Numbered from the stretch's first letter, positions 32,451-42,700 are shown. The stretch: DNA of 64,000 nt from Dechloromonas sp. ZY10 (GCF_041378895.1 NZ_CP144212.1:2341501-2405500), one strand, 5' to 3'. The notes: a model not told the origin generated them from the sequence alone. Program-made: numbers and translations.

Positions 32451-33800
32451 TCAGTGATGCTCGACCATCGGCCGCGGGGCATGCGGAATCGGCGGCTCAA
32501 CGGCATCATCGAGAACCAGTTCGGGATGCTCGGCCTCGTCGCTGGTTTCGTTGTTGAGCACGGCGGTGAGTTTTTCGCTATCGAGAGCGTTACACCACTT
32601 GGCGACGACCAGGGTGGCGACGCTGTTGCCGATGAAGTTGGTCAAGGCGCGAGCTTCGGACATGAAGCGGTCGATCCCGAGAATCAGCGCCAGGCCGGCC
32701 ACCGGCACCGTACCGACCGCCGACAGGGTGGCAGCGAGCACGATGAAGCCGGAACCGGTCACACCGGCCGCCCCCTTCGAGGTCAACAACAGGATCAGCA
32801 ACAGAGTGATCTGGTGCTGCAGGTCGAGCGGAGTATTAGTAGCCTGGGCAATGAACACCGCCGCCATGGTCAGGTAGATCGAGGTACCGTCAAGGTTGAA
32901 GGAGTAGCCAGTCGGCACTACCAGGCCAACCACCGACTTCTGGGCACCGGCATTTTCCATCTTGGCCATCAGGCGCGGCAGCGCCGATTCGGACGACGAG
33001 GTGCCGAGCACCAGGAACAGTTCTTCCTTGATGTACTTGATCAACTTGACGATCGAGAAGCCGTGAATCTTGGCGATCACGCCCAGCACCCCGAAGATGA
33101 ACACCAGGCAGGTGAGGTAGAAAGCCCCCATCAAGCTGGCCAGTTGTTGCAGGCTGCCGACGCCGTGCTTGCCGATGGTGTAGGCCATCGCACCGAAAGC
33201 ACCGATCGGTGCCACCTTCATGATTACGCCGACAATCCCGAACAGCACGTGCGAGAGCTTTTCAATCAGTTCGAAGACCGGCTTGCCGCGCTCGCCAAAG
33301 GCGTTCATCGCGTAGCCGAAAAGTACCGAGAAGAACAGCACCTGCAGCATGTCGCCCTTGGCGAAGGCATCGACCACGCTAGTCGGAATCACGTTCATCA
33401 GGAAGTCGACCGTGGTTTGCATCTTGCCCGGACCAACATACTTGTCGATCCCCTTGGTATCGAGCGTTGCCGGATCGACATTCATCCCGACGCCCGGCTG
33501 CCAGACATTGACGATCACCAGACCAATGATCAGCGCGATGGTGCTGACGACTTCGAAGTAAAGCACGGCATAACCACCGGTCTTGCCGACCTTTTTCATA
33601 TCCTCCATGCCGGCAATGCCGACGACGATGGTGCAGAAAATGATCGGGGCGATGATCATCTTGATCAGCTTGATGAAGGCATCGCCCAGCGGCTTCATCG
33701 CCGCGCCGGTCTCGGGATAGAAGTGCCCGAGAGAAACACCGATGGCGATTGCCACCAGTACCTGAAAATACAAACTGCCGAAAATTGTTTTCTTGGCCAT
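32451..33800 (-). CDS. dctA: C4-dicarboxylate:cation symporter DctA
   Basis: 449 residues of the DAACS (SLC1-like) family, importing aerobic succinate, fumarate and malate with cations. Seen are [45 protein letters not shown], the serine-rich hairpin [14 protein letters not shown] and the substrate-site region [32 protein letters not shown] 33800 begins [12 protein letters not shown]; the longer upstream frame crosses the shared operator and is not credible. It is divergent from dctS, and the 48-bp palindrome lies between them. Two dicarboxylate importers (DctA and TRAP) under one regulator suggests affinity-tiered uptake. Confidence 0.95.
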   Translation of the reverse strand: MAKKTIFGSLYFQVLVAIAIGVSLGHFYPETGAAMKPLGDAFIKLIKMIIAPIIFCTIVVGIAGMEDMKKVGKTGGYAVLYFEVVSTIALIIGLVIVNVWQPGVGMNVDPATLDTKGIDKYVGPGKMQTTVDFLMNVIPTSVVDAFAKGDMLQVLFFSVLFGYAMNAFGERGKPVFELIEKLSHVLFGIVGVIMKVAPIGAFGAMAYTIGKHGVGSLQQLASLMGAFYLTCLVFIFGVLGVIAKIHGFSIVKLIKYIKEELFLVLGTSSSESALPRLMAKMENAGAQKSVVGLVVPTGYSFNLDGTSIYLTMAAVFIAQATNTPLDLQHQITLLLILLLTSKGAAGVTGSGFIVLAATLSAVGTVPVAGLALILGIDRFMSEARALTNFIGNSVATLVVAKWCNALDSEKLTAVLNNETSDEAEHPELVLDDAVEPPIPHAPRPMVEHH

Positions 33801-33885
33801 GAGTCCCGCTCCATTGTTGGTATTTGGAATCGCGTACGATTCCCTCCGCGGGGACGCAGTATCGGCATCGATGCTAAGGCGGGCC

Positions 33886-33933
33886 ATTGTGGATTTCCGA
33901 ATTGTGGATAGCCACAATGCGGAAATCCACAAT
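33886..33933. promoter_or_regulatory. 48-bp near-perfect palindrome in the dctA-dctS divergent promoter
   Basis: 22 of 24 pairs are complementary. It contains outer half-sites ATTGTGGATTTCC (33886-33898) and its complement (33921-33933). An inner ATTGTGG/CCACAAT pair with 4-bp spacing lies at 33901-33918. The half-site recurs upstream of dctP. The position suits bidirectional control of dctA and dctSR by DctR, which is inferred. Confidence 0.6.
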
Positions 33934-33973
33934 CGCCGCCAGCCCGTTTTTCTGTTGGTGTACCATCCGTCGC

Positions 33974-35986
33974 ATGCCGCCCCTAGCTCCTTTGCCGCCG
34001 ACCCTTGAACAAACTCTGAGCGGTCTCCAGACCCGCCGCCTGCGCTGGCTGCTGGCCGTGCCGAAATTAGGCATCGTGCTGCTGCTGGCGGCCTTGTTTT
34101 CACTGTTGTGGCTATTGCATTACAACGAAATCGAGGAAGAACGCAGCGCGCTGATCAAGGATGTACTGTGGCTGGAGCAGAACCTGCGCTTTCACTTTGA
34201 CAGCACCGAAGAGCAACTCCAGCAACTGGCTGCCGAAATCGCCAGCGGACACGCTGGCGAGCCGCAATTCCGGGTACGCGCCACCCACCTGCTAAAAACC
34301 ATGCCGGAGGTCAGCCACCTGTTCTGGCTGGACCAGCGGCAGCGAATCGTTGCTGCCGAACCGACTGCCAACCTGCCGGATGAGGAACTCTCCCCGCTCG
34401 GGCCGACCGCGACCAGTCGTGGCATCGACGTCGCACGGCGCTTCGGCAAACCGGTCTATGGCGAATTCTTCCGCAGCAGCAATCAGCAGGCATTGAACGA
34501 ACTCCTGGTTCCAATCCACAGCCAGGGCCAAACCCACGGCATGCTGATCGCCGTGTTCAATCTCGAACAGCTACTGGCCGGCCAGGTGCCCTGGTGGTTC
34601 ACCGAAAAATACAAGGTCGACATCATTGACACCGACGACAACGTCCTGGCAGTCAAGACCCGGATCGAGGACACCGGCGGCCAAAGCTATGAAATTCCGC
34701 TCGAACCACCGGGACACGGACTCAAACTGCGAGTGACCGGCTACCGCAGCCAGGAAAACTCGCTACAGCGCCTGCTGGTGGTTGCCATCATCGTGCTGGC
34801 GATTGGCGTTTTCTGGAGTCTTTGGCTGGTCCGCGAACTGATGCAAAAGCGCAGCCAGGCCGAAGAAGCCCTGCGCGCCGAACACGCCTTCCGTACCTCG
34901 ATGGAAGACTCGCTGACTGTCGGCATGCGCGCCCGCGATCTTGAAGGCAAGGTGATTTACGTCAACCCCGCTTTCTGCAAGATGACCGGTTTCGCCAGCG
35001 ACGAACTGGTCGGACAGGTTCCGCCGATGCCTTACTGGGTCCCTGAACAGATCGACGAAACCTTTGCCATGCACCAGGCGGTGCTGGCCGGCAAGGCCCC
35101 GCCAGATGGTTTTGAGATGACCTTCCGGCGAAAAAACGAAGAGCGCTTCCATGCGCTGGTCTACGAGGCCAAACTGATCGACGGCCACGGCCAGCATATT
35201 GGCTGGATGGCCTCGGTCCTCGATATCACTGAACGCAAGCATGCCGAAGACCTGGCCCGGCAGCAGCAGGAGCAACTGCAATTTACCGCCCGCCTGGTAA
35301 CCATGGGCGAAATGGCTTCCACCTTGGCGCATGAACTGAACCAACCCCTGGCAGCCATTGCCAGCTACAACTCGGGCTGTCTCAATCTGCTGGCCAATGA
35401 CAATGCCAACCCTAGCGAACTGCGCCCGGCGCTGGAAAAGATCGGTCTGCAGGCACAGCGCGCCGGAAAAATCATCCGCCGCGTACATGATTTCGTGCGC
35501 AAGAGCGAACCCCGGCGCGCACCCTGCGACCTGCGCGAGGTGGTTGAAGACTGCCTCGGTTTCATCGAGCCAGAAGCGCGCAAACGGCATATCCGCTTGA
35601 CTTGCCAGCAAGACTCGCCGCTACCGCTGATCCCGGCCGACCGCCTGATGCTGGAGCAGGTTCTGCTCAACCTGCTGCGCAATGGCATGGAGGCCATGAA
35701 CGACACGATCGAGTCCCAGCGTCGCCTGGAAATCGCCGTCTGTCTGGGTGACAACGAAATTTCAGTCAGCGTCAGAGATCAGGGGTGCGGCATTGCCAAC
35801 GAGATTCGCGACAAGCTGTTCACCGCTTTTTTCACCACCAAGGCTGAGGGCATGGGGATCGGGCTGTCGATCTGCCGCTCAATTGTCGAATTTCACCGTG
35901 GCCGCCTGTGGGCTGAAGACAACCCCCATTCGCGCACGGGAACAGGTACGATATTCACTTTTTCGCTCCCCTTAACTGCCGACTGA
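33974..35986 (+). CDS. dctS: C4-dicarboxylate sensor histidine kinase DctS-like
   Basis: 670 residues. A first membrane helix (~28-48, [20 protein letters not shown]), a periplasmic sensory domain (~50-265), a second helix ([18 protein letters not shown]) and a PAS domain (~295-420, [25 protein letters not shown]) come first. The HisKA box [22 protein letters not shown] (His near 452) and HATPase motifs ([30 protein letters not shown]) follow. This order equals DctS of Rhodobacter, which controls dctPQM through DctR. ATG 33974 places the signal anchor at the N-terminus. It is separated from dctR by 16 bp. Confidence 0.9.
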   Translation: MPPLAPLPPTLEQTLSGLQTRRLRWLLAVPKLGIVLLLAALFSLLWLLHYNEIEEERSALIKDVLWLEQNLRFHFDSTEEQLQQLAAEIASGHAGEPQFRVRATHLLKTMPEVSHLFWLDQRQRIVAAEPTANLPDEELSPLGPTATSRGIDVARRFGKPVYGEFFRSSNQQALNELLVPIHSQGQTHGMLIAVFNLEQLLAGQVPWWFTEKYKVDIIDTDDNVLAVKTRIEDTGGQSYEIPLEPPGHGLKLRVTGYRSQENSLQRLLVVAIIVLAIGVFWSLWLVRELMQKRSQAEEALRAEHAFRTSMEDSLTVGMRARDLEGKVIYVNPAFCKMTGFASDELVGQVPPMPYWVPEQIDETFAMHQAVLAGKAPPDGFEMTFRRKNEERFHALVYEAKLIDGHGQHIGWMASVLDITERKHAEDLARQQQEQLQFTARLVTMGEMASTLAHELNQPLAAIASYNSGCLNLLANDNANPSELRPALEKIGLQAQRAGKIIRRVHDFVRKSEPRRAPCDLREVVEDCLGFIEPEARKRHIRLTCQQDSPLPLIPADRLMLEQVLLNLLRNGMEAMNDTIESQRRLEIAVCLGDNEISVSVRDQGCGIANEIRDKLFTAFFTTKAEGMGIGLSICRSIVEFHRGRLWAEDNPHSRTGTGTIFTFSLPLTAD

Positions 35987-36002
35987 GCCTGACGGATCAC
36001 CG

Positions 36003-36605
36003 ATGAGCAATGCCTGTGTTCACATCGTCGACGATGACGAAGCCATCCGCGATGCGCTGGCCTGGATGTTGAAATCCCGCAACCTAACCAGCCGCTGCTA
36101 CGACTCGGCGGAAAGCTTTCTGGCCAATTGGTCCCCGGAACTTGGCGGCTGCGTGGTGATGGACATGCGCATGTCGGGCATGACCGGCTTTGACTGCTTC
36201 GAGGCCCTGCTCAATCAGGGATCGACCCTGCCGGTTATTTTCCTGACCGGCCACGGCGATGTCCCGCTGGCCGTCGCCACCCTAAAAAAAGGCGCTTTCG
36301 ATTTCTTCGAAAAGCCCTTCGACGACCACGCCCTGGTCAATCGCATTCACGAAGCGCTCACGGCAGATGCCTGCCGGCGAGCCGCCGATGCAACCGTGGA
36401 TTCGGTACGCAACCGGCTGGCGAGCCTGACGGCCCGCGAACGCCAGATCATGGAACTGGTCCTCGCCGGAAAATTCAACAAGGTTATTGCCGACGAACTG
36501 AAAATCAGCATGCGTACCGTAGAGGTCCATCGCGCCAATCTGTTCGACAAGATGCAGGTCAAAACCGCCGTCGAACTGGCGAATCTGCTCAAAGGCAGCA
36601 ACTAA
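36003..36605 (+). CDS. dctR: Response regulator DctR-like (FixJ/LuxR type)
   Basis: 200 residues. Receiver domain 1-125 with acidic pocket VDDDEA, phospho-acceptor Asp 54 in VVMDMRMSG, Thr in IFLTGHGDV and Lys in FEKPFDDH. A LuxR-type HTH occupies ~135-197 (LTARERQIMELVLAGKFNKVIADELKISMRTVEVHRANLFDKM). It is the partner of DctS directly upstream. Probable targets carry the ATTGTGGA inverted repeats near dctP and dctA. Its stop codon is immediately followed by the siaA ATG, so siaABCD may be read from the same transcript. Confidence 0.92.
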   Translation: MSNACVHIVDDDEAIRDALAWMLKSRNLTSRCYDSAESFLANWSPELGGCVVMDMRMSGMTGFDCFEALLNQGSTLPVIFLTGHGDVPLAVATLKKGAFDFFEKPFDDHALVNRIHEALTADACRRAADATVDSVRNRLASLTARERQIMELVLAGKFNKVIADELKISMRTVEVHRANLFDKMQVKTAVELANLLKGSN

Positions 36606-38576
36606 ATGCTGACCGGGTTGCGTGCGCGTACCACGCTGCTGCTTCTGGTCATCACCCTGATTGTTGCTGTTGCCGCCATTGCCATCGGCCGGCAAACACT
36701 GAATTCGCTGCGCCACGACCTCGGCTCGGTTCTGGTCAGAGACCATGCCCGGGTGGTTCAGCAGCGAATCCAGAGCCGGGTTGGGCTAGAACTGGCGCTA
36801 TCTCAACGACTGGCGGCCTCCAGCTTGCTGCATGAATGGCTGGCCAACGAAACCTCGGAACCGGCGCGCCGCCGCTTCATCGCCGAGGCGGAAGGGTTTC
36901 GTCAGGCATTCTCCAGCCACAGCTATTTTGTTGCCAGCGAGACCAGTCGCAATTTCAGCTATTCCGACAACAATACTGGTAGCGACTTGAAACAGGGCTA
37001 CCAAGTCAAGGAAGACAAGCCGGAAAATGCCTGGTATTTCGCGACTTTGCGCGAAAAGAACGGCTACTGGATCAATGTCGACTTCGACAAAACGCTCGGT
37101 CTGACCAACATCTGGATCAATGTTGCCGTTCAAGATTCCACCGGTAAAGCCCTCGGCGTGATTGGAACCGGCATCAATCTGAATGATTTTCTCCGCGAAG
37201 TTCTCAGCAGCAGCGAGCCGGGGCTGACCACCATGGTGGTGGACCGCAAAGGAAATATCGTTGCCCACCCGGATGTTTCTCAAATGCAATTTGATCTGGC
37301 GGCAACCAGGGAGAGCGAAAAAACCATCTTTCGCCTGCTGAAGCCTGATGCTGCGGCCCAAGTAAGGACGATGATCGCAGCAGAAATCGAAACGGCGGCC
37401 GGCCCATCAACAATGCTCGCCGAACTCAACGAACAACCGCGCCTGCTTGCAATCGCCATGGTCCCAAGTCTCGGCTGGAGCATCATCGCCGCACTCGACA
37501 TGGAGAGCGGCAGCTTGCTGAGTCCGCTACATCTGAGCGGGCTACTGATAGCCTGTGCGCTACTCCTGATGCTCCTGCTTGCCGCCAGCACACTGGGAGT
37601 TGACTCGCTGATCTTGCGGCCACTGCTACGCCTGAGCGAATCAGCCCGGCGGATGGCAAACGGCAACTACGAAGTTGAATTGGCATCCACCCGTACTGAC
37701 GAACTGGGACAGCTAACCCGGGTTTTTGATCAGATGGCTGCTCAGGTCAGAACCCATTCGCAGAATCTCGAACAACAGGTAGCCCAGCGCACCAGTGCGC
37801 TGGCCACAACCAACCGCAAGCTCACCGACAGCATCCGCTACGCCAGCCTGATCCAGCGCGCCCTGCTGCCAGACAGCGCGCTCTGCGAAAATTTTGGCGA
37901 TGAGCACTTTGTGCTTTGGCGCCCCCGGGATGTCGTGGGTGGAGACCTCTATTTCTATCGCTGCGGCCCCCAAGGGCAATTGCTCGGCGTCATCGACTGC
38001 GCCGGGCATGGTGTACCCGGTGCCTGCATGACCATGATCACGCATGCCACACTAGAAATGACCCTGGCCGACACGCCATGGCAACAGCCGGCCGAACTGC
38101 TCAAGAAAATGGATGAACGCATCCGGAAAATGCTTTCGACCGACCAGGGACAAACCAAGCTGGCCACCAGTATTGACCTGGGAATTTGCCACATTGCCCC
38201 TGACCGGCAGCACCTGCACTTTGCAGGCGCGGGCATTTCCCTGGTGCGACACGATCCGGAAGGCACTCACTGGCACAGAGGGGAAAGGCGTGCCTTGAAT
38301 GATCGCAAGCCAGGCACTTACGCAGCAGAAACCATTCCGCTGAGTTCGAGCCAAACCATCTACCTGACCACCGATGGTCTGCTTGACCAGGCTGGTGGCG
38401 ATGCCGGGTACGCTTTTGGCGAAACGAGGCTGCGAGCATGGATTACCGAAAACTCACACCGCAGCATGCCGCAACAACTGCAAGCGCTGCAAAGCACCCT
38501 GGCAAGTTATCAGGCAGATGAAGTCCAGCGCGATGACATCACCGTACTCGCCTTTCGCCTTCATCCCCCGCAGTAA
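36606..38576 (+). CDS. siaA: Membrane PP2C-type phosphatase SiaA
   Basis: 656 residues. Helix (~10-30, TTLLLLVITLIVAVAAIAIG), a large periplasmic Cache-like sensor with SDNNTGSDLKQGYQ, a second helix (LIACALLLMLLLAAS), HAMP (~335-385) and a SpoIIE/PP2C domain (~420-655). The phosphatase metal motifs are DVVGGDLYFY (~442), DCAGHGVPGACMTM (~464), TDGLLD and the final DDITVLAF. In Pseudomonas aeruginosa SiaA dephosphorylates SiaC in response to carbon sources, which activates the cyclase SiaD. The ATG abuts the dctR stop with no gap, and the order siaA-B-C-D is preserved. Confidence 0.93.
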   Translation: MLTGLRARTTLLLLVITLIVAVAAIAIGRQTLNSLRHDLGSVLVRDHARVVQQRIQSRVGLELALSQRLAASSLLHEWLANETSEPARRRFIAEAEGFRQAFSSHSYFVASETSRNFSYSDNNTGSDLKQGYQVKEDKPENAWYFATLREKNGYWINVDFDKTLGLTNIWINVAVQDSTGKALGVIGTGINLNDFLREVLSSSEPGLTTMVVDRKGNIVAHPDVSQMQFDLAATRESEKTIFRLLKPDAAAQVRTMIAAEIETAAGPSTMLAELNEQPRLLAIAMVPSLGWSIIAALDMESGSLLSPLHLSGLLIACALLLMLLLAASTLGVDSLILRPLLRLSESARRMANGNYEVELASTRTDELGQLTRVFDQMAAQVRTHSQNLEQQVAQRTSALATTNRKLTDSIRYASLIQRALLPDSALCENFGDEHFVLWRPRDVVGGDLYFYRCGPQGQLLGVIDCAGHGVPGACMTMITHATLEMTLADTPWQQPAELLKKMDERIRKMLSTDQGQTKLATSIDLGICHIAPDRQHLHFAGAGISLVRHDPEGTHWHRGERRALNDRKPGTYAAETIPLSSSQTIYLTTDGLLDQAGGDAGYAFGETRLRAWITENSHRSMPQQLQALQSTLASYQADEVQRDDITVLAFRLHPPQ

Positions 38577-38596
38577 CCCCGCAAACGGAGGAAAAA

Positions 38597-39157
38597 TTGT
38601 CGCTTTGCCCACCTGCTCAAGCCATTGCCCCACCTGACCTGCACGAATTGCGGACAAGCCTTAGCCGCCAGAATATCCTGCTCTGCTTCAACGGCCCGAT
38701 CACTGCACCATTGATTGAAGAAATCGGTGCAGCCCTGCGCAGGCACATGGAAAACAACGATGAATCACCATCTGCGGTTTCCGATGTATTTTCGGTCTAT
38801 ATCGAAATTGCCCAGAATATTCGCCGTTATGCACAAGCACAGAGCAGCGAACACGAGGCGGCAACCATCGTCATTTCCAGAGACGAGCCTGGACGCTATG
38901 TGATCTGTGCCGCCAACCTTGTTTCCGGAAAAGATGGCAAAGCCCTGGTCGACCGCATCACTACCTTGGCCAGCCTTGACAAAACGGCACTCAAGGCAGC
39001 ATTCAAGGCACAACTGCGGATTCCGCGCGACGCCCTGGGTCAGGGCGCCGGACTGGGTCTAATCGACATGGCACGCAAATCCAGCGAGCCACTGAGTTGC
39101 GCCTTACAAACACAGGATGACGGTCGCGCCTTGTTCAGCCTCCGGGTGGTACTCTAA
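38597..39157 (+). CDS. siaB: SiaC kinase SiaB (TTG start)
   Basis: 186 residues of the SiaB family (DUF6272), a GHKL-like kinase that phosphorylates SiaC and so opposes SiaA. The N-box-like segment SVYIEIAQNIRRYAQ and the G-rich LGQGAGLGLIDMARKS are visible. No ATG fits; the TTG at 38597 has a perfect GGAGGA site five bases upstream and gives the expected N-terminus. It lies 20 bp after siaA. Confidence 0.87.
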   Translation: MSLCPPAQAIAPPDLHELRTSLSRQNILLCFNGPITAPLIEEIGAALRRHMENNDESPSAVSDVFSVYIEIAQNIRRYAQAQSSEHEAATIVISRDEPGRYVICAANLVSGKDGKALVDRITTLASLDKTALKAAFKAQLRIPRDALGQGAGLGLIDMARKSSEPLSCALQTQDDGRALFSLRVVL

Positions 39158-39167
39158 AATCGAGAAA

Positions 39168-39551
39168 ATGGAAAATCTGCAAATCGACCGCACCAATTCT
39201 TCCCCGTCAATCGATGCTGACTGGGACAAGGGCATCATCCGCATGCAAGGTGATTCCTACCCGGAAAATTCCTTCGAATTATTCCAGCCACTGATTGACT
39301 GGGTCGCTGCTTACCTGCGACAAACCGACCGGCCTCTGAAACTGGAACTGGAACTGCTTTACCTGAACACCAGCAGCATCCGGGCAATGATGGACATTTT
39401 CGACATCATGGAAGAAGCCTACCGTCAGGGAAAAAGCGTGGCTGCCAGTTGGTCGTATGATGCGGCAAACGAGCGAGTCGGCCAGTTGGCCGATGAATTC
39501 AAGGAAGACTGCAGCTTCCCCTTCGCCATTCAAGACAAAGCATCTTCATGA
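39168..39551 (+). CDS. siaC: SiaC regulatory phosphoprotein (DUF1987)
   Basis: 127 residues. The DUF1987 signature is clear: SPSIDADWDKGIIRMQGDS followed by YPENSFELFQPLIDWV, then LELELLYLNTSS. Counting from ATG 39168, the Thr of YLNTSS is residue 68. This matches the phospho-Thr 68 known from P. aeruginosa SiaC, which supports the start and the mechanism. Unphosphorylated SiaC binds and activates SiaD. It overlaps siaD by 4 bp. Confidence 0.93.
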   Translation: MENLQIDRTNSSPSIDADWDKGIIRMQGDSYPENSFELFQPLIDWVAAYLRQTDRPLKLELELLYLNTSSIRAMMDIFDIMEEAYRQGKSVAASWSYDAANERVGQLADEFKEDCSFPFAIQDKASS

Positions 39552-40375
39552 ATAAAAATCCGCCACTGGAAGAGCGGATTGAAGCCTTGCTGCGGGAAAG
39601 GTCGCAAGCCGGCAACGAATGGCATGCAGCACTCAGTGAGCTTTATGACCGCTATCGAAGCCAAGAACGCCTGCTTGAACGGATTACACGAATTTCCGAC
39701 CTCTTTCAACGCGCCGAAAGGGACCGCGGACAGAGTTATGCCGAGCAACTGGAACGCAAGGTTCGCCAGATCGAAAAGATTGTCCGGATCAGCGACCGCT
39801 ACCAACTGATGCTACGCGACCTCAATGACCGGCTGACCAACATTTCGACGCACGACGAGTTGACCGGCTTGCCCAATCGCCGGTTCATGCAGGAAAAACT
39901 GCAGTACGAAATTTCGAGAATGGAGCGTCAGGGCACCCGTTTTTCGATAGCCCTGGCCGACATCGACCATTTCAAGCGAATCAACGACAGCGCAGGCCAC
40001 GGTTGCGGCGATACCGTGCTGCGCGCCCTGGCCGAATGCCTTCGCAACAATCTGCGCGAGTACGATAGTTGCGCCCGCTGGGGAGGAGAGGAATTCCTTC
40101 TCCTCTTTCCCGACTGCGAACTCACACAGGCAGCAAAGCTGGCTGAACGAATCCGGGTTGCGGTACAGGCATTCGAGGCAGAAGGAGTTCCGCAAAACAT
40201 TCGCCCGACAATCAGCTTTGGAGTATCCGAGTACGCCCCAGGCAAAGGGCTCGATCAAGCATTGCGCGAAGCTGACCTGGCCCTGTATCAGGCCAAAGCA
40301 GACGGTCGCAACCGTGTTGTGTCGTACCAGGAACAACCGGGAGCCGGAGCCGATCCCGGAAACACGCTTCCCTAA
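39548..40375 (+). CDS. siaD: Diguanylate cyclase SiaD
   Basis: 275 residues. An N-terminal coiled-coil/helical stalk (~1-100), the SiaC-binding part in homologues, is followed by a GGDEF domain with HDELTGLPNRRFM and DIDHFKRINDSAGHGCGD. The active-site loop is WGGEEF (~178), a functional variant. An inhibitory I-site RxxD (REYD) sits five residues before it, so product inhibition is expected. It makes c-di-GMP and is the output of the SiaABC switch, favouring aggregation or biofilm in the known system. Confidence 0.94.
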   Translation: MNKNPPLEERIEALLRERSQAGNEWHAALSELYDRYRSQERLLERITRISDLFQRAERDRGQSYAEQLERKVRQIEKIVRISDRYQLMLRDLNDRLTNISTHDELTGLPNRRFMQEKLQYEISRMERQGTRFSIALADIDHFKRINDSAGHGCGDTVLRALAECLRNNLREYDSCARWGGEEFLLLFPDCELTQAAKLAERIRVAVQAFEAEGVPQNIRPTISFGVSEYAPGKGLDQALREADLALYQAKADGRNRVVSYQEQPGAGADPGNTLP

Positions 40376-40480
40376 GCCATTTTTTTTCGCTAGCATCACG
40401 CCACAATTATTTTTGCCGGCTACAGCTCGCAGCGATCCGGCAGCCTTTTCAGAACAGACCCCAAACTCACGAGGACATTC

Positions 40481-40807
40481 ATGAGCGAGCATATCCACTA
40501 CGTTACCGACGACACCTTCGAAGCCGAAGTGCTGCAAGCGCAGCAACCGGTTCTCGTCGACTACTGGGCCGAGTGGTGCGGCCCCTGCAAGATGATCGCC
40601 CCGATCCTCGACGAGATCGCCAATGAATACGCCGGCAAACTCAAGGTGGCCAAGGTCAACATCGACGAAAACCAGGGTACGCCGGCCAAATACGGTATCC
40701 GCGGCATTCCGACGCTGATGATCTTCAAGAACGGCAATGTCGAAGCCACCAAGGTTGGCGCAATGTCCAAGTCGCAACTCGCCGCCTTCATTGACAGCAA
40801 TCTGTAA
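40481..40807 (+). CDS. trxA: Thioredoxin 1
   Basis: 108 residues, the standard length. The redox motif WCGPCK (Cys 33 and 36), VDYWAEW, and the cis-Pro loop [14 protein letters not shown] are intact. It is a cytosolic disulfide reductant fed by thioredoxin reductase. It lies upstream of rho, the same neighbour order as in E. coli and many proteobacteria. Confidence 0.97.
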   Translation: MSEHIHYVTDDTFEAEVLQAQQPVLVDYWAEWCGPCKMIAPILDEIANEYAGKLKVAKVNIDENQGTPAKYGIRGIPTLMIFKNGNVEATKVGAMSKSQLAAFIDSNL

Positions 40808-40824
40808 TCGCCGTACTCTGCGCG

Positions 40825-40851
40825 CCTGAAAACGCGGTCCGCGTTTTCAGG
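40825..40851 (+). terminator. Hairpin after trxA
   Basis: A perfect 12-bp stem CCTGAAAACGCG/CGCGTTTTCAGG with a 3-nt loop, 18 bp past the stop. The T content is inside the stem rather than after it, so it may be a weak terminator or a transcript end-protecting hairpin ahead of rho. Confidence 0.5.
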
Positions 40852-40989
40852 CAGACGCCGCCGATCCTCTCCTTTCCGGCCCGCGTCTCGTTTTTCCCGC
40901 ACCGCCCCTCCTTCGAGCCCTGCGCTCGCCCCTCCGCATTTACTGCCCGGCGCCTTGCCACCCCTGGCCTTCATGGCGCCCAGAACTCC

Positions 40990-42249
40990 ATGCAACTCTC
41001 CGAACTGAAGACCCTACACGTCAGCAAACTGCTGGATATGGCCACCGATCTTGGCATTGAAAACGCCAACCGGATGCGCAAGCAGGAGCTGATTTACGCT
41101 GTGCTCAAGGCCAAGGCCAAGAACGGTGAAACCATCCACGGCGACGGCACCCTCGAAGTCCTGCCCGACGGCTACGGTTTCTTGCGCTCGGCCGATACGT
41201 CCTACCTCGCCAACCCGGACGACATCTACGTTTCGCCGTCGCAGATTCGCCGCTTCAACCTGCGTACTGGCGATACCGTCGAGGGTGAGATTCGCACCCC
41301 GAAAGATGGCGAACGCTACGTCGCACTGACTAAACTCGACTGCATCAACGGTTTCCCGCCGGAAGCCAACAAGAACAAGATCATGTTCGAGAACCTGACG
41401 CCGCTGCACCCGACGCGTCACCTCAAGCTCGAACGTGAGATCAAGTCCGAAGAAAACATCACCAGCCGGGTGATCGACATGATCGCGCCGATTGGCTGCG
41501 GCCAGCGCGGCCTGTTGGTCGCACCGCCGAAGACCGGCAAGACGGTGATGCTGCAGAACATCGCCCACGCAATCACCGCCAACCACCCGGAAGTCGTGCT
41601 GCTGGTGCTATTGATCGACGAACGCCCGGAAGAAGTGACCGAAATGACCCGCACGGTCAAGGGCGAAGTCGTTGCCTCGACCTTCGACGAACCGGCCACC
41701 CGCCACGTTGCAGTTGCCGAAATGGTCATCGAAAAGGCCAAGCGCCTGGTCGAACACAAGAAGGACGTCGTGATCCTGCTCGACTCGATCACCCGCCTCG
41801 CCCGCGCCTACAACACCGTGCAGCCGGCCTCCGGCAAGGTGCTGACCGGCGGTGTCGACGCCAACGCCCTGCAGAAGCCGAAGCGCTTCTTCGGTGCTGC
41901 GCGCAACATCGAGGAAGGCGGTTCGTTGACCATCCTCGCCACCGCGCTGATCGATACCGGCTCACGCATGGACGAGGTGATCTACGAAGAATTCAAGGGT
42001 ACCGGCAACTCGGAAATCCACCTCGACCGCCGCATGGCCGAGAAACGGATGTACCCGGCAGTCAACGTCAATCGCTCCGGCACCCGCCGCGAAGAGTTGC
42101 TGCTCAAACCGGACGTCTTGCAGAAGATGTGGGTGCTGCGCAAGCTGTGCTACCCAATGGACGACCTCGAAGCGATGGAATTCCTGCTCGACAAGGTCAA
42201 ATCCACCAAGGGCAATGCCGAATTCTTTGATGCCATGCGTCGCGGCTAA
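40990..42249 (+). CDS. rho: Transcription termination factor Rho
   Basis: 419 residues, the standard length. N-terminal helix bundle ([23 protein letters not shown]), RNA-binding OSB fold (GYGFLRS), Walker [12 protein letters not shown], the Q/R-loop region [11 protein letters not shown], Walker B-like [16 protein letters not shown] and the K-rich segment [21 protein letters not shown]. It is a hexameric RNA-dependent ATPase that ends untranslated transcripts. A palindrome follows. Confidence 0.98.
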   Translation: MQLSELKTLHVSKLLDMATDLGIENANRMRKQELIYAVLKAKAKNGETIHGDGTLEVLPDGYGFLRSADTSYLANPDDIYVSPSQIRRFNLRTGDTVEGEIRTPKDGERYVALTKLDCINGFPPEANKNKIMFENLTPLHPTRHLKLEREIKSEENITSRVIDMIAPIGCGQRGLLVAPPKTGKTVMLQNIAHAITANHPEVVLLVLLIDERPEEVTEMTRTVKGEVVASTFDEPATRHVAVAEMVIEKAKRLVEHKKDVVILLDSITRLARAYNTVQPASGKVLTGGVDANALQKPKRFFGAARNIEEGGSLTILATALIDTGSRMDEVIYEEFKGTGNSEIHLDRRMAEKRMYPAVNVNRSGTRREELLLKPDVLQKMWVLRKLCYPMDDLEAMEFLLDKVKSTKGNAEFFDAMRRG

Positions 42250-42274
42250 AGCGCAGCGGCCACCCGACTTTGCT

Positions 42275-42304
42275 GCTTTTTTCACGGTCGACCGTGAAAA
42301 AAGC
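42275..42304. repeat. 30-bp perfect palindrome after rho (ACGGTCGACCGT core)
   Basis: Fully self-complementary, with six T on the left and six A on the right of the CACGGTCGACCGTG core, 25 bp after the rho stop. It can act as a terminator hairpin in either direction. Confidence 0.8.
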
Positions 42305-42408
42305 CAAAAACCGGGGTGGCTAAGCTTGCCAAAAACCCTCGATTAATAGATAATCCCGAGCTTCCCAGATCGGCCACATCCGCCGGTCGCTTGATTAAAG
42401 GACAAAAG

Positions 42409-42630
42409 ATGCAAGCCGATATCCATCCGAATTACAAAGAAATCCAGGTGACCTGCTCCTGCGGCAACACCTTCGCCACCAAGTCCACGATGAGCAAGGA
42501 CGCCTTCCATATCGAAGTCTGCTCCCTGTGCCACCCGTTCTACACCGGGAAGCAGAAGATCGTCGACACCGCCGGTCGCGTCGAGAAGTTCAACCAGAAG
42601 TTCGGCGCCCTGCGTCGCAAGTCTGCCTGA
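42409..42630 (+). CDS. rpmE: 50S ribosomal protein L31 (zinc-binding type)
   Basis: 73 residues. ATG 42409 gives the canonical [19 protein letters not shown] start. The zinc ligands Cys 16, 18, 38 and 41 are all present, marking the C+ type made under zinc sufficiency. [23 protein letters not shown] is the family core. A longer in-frame ATG exists but only adds intergenic sequence. It lies downstream of rho, as is common. Confidence 0.97.
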   Translation: MQADIHPNYKEIQVTCSCGNTFATKSTMSKDAFHIEVCSLCHPFYTGKQKIVDTAGRVEKFNQKFGALRRKSA

Positions 42631-42655
42631 TCTTCAGGATCGGATTCATCCGCCC

Positions 42656-42685
42656 AAAAGGCAGCCCGATGCGGCTGCCTTTTTC
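42656..42685 (+). terminator. Rho-independent terminator of rpmE
   Basis: An 11-bp stem AAAAGGCAGCC/GGCTGCCTTTT with a 6-nt loop, 25 bp past the stop, ends in a T run. Confidence 0.88.
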
Positions 42686-42700
42686 ATTTTCTGCTCGCGC

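Noticed and set aside
42275-42304. ACGGTCGACCGT palindromes considered as parS (ParB) sites
   Set aside because: The known parS consensus is TGTTNCACGTGAAACA. The centre here is GGTCGACC and the sites are spread after operons rather than clustered at an origin.
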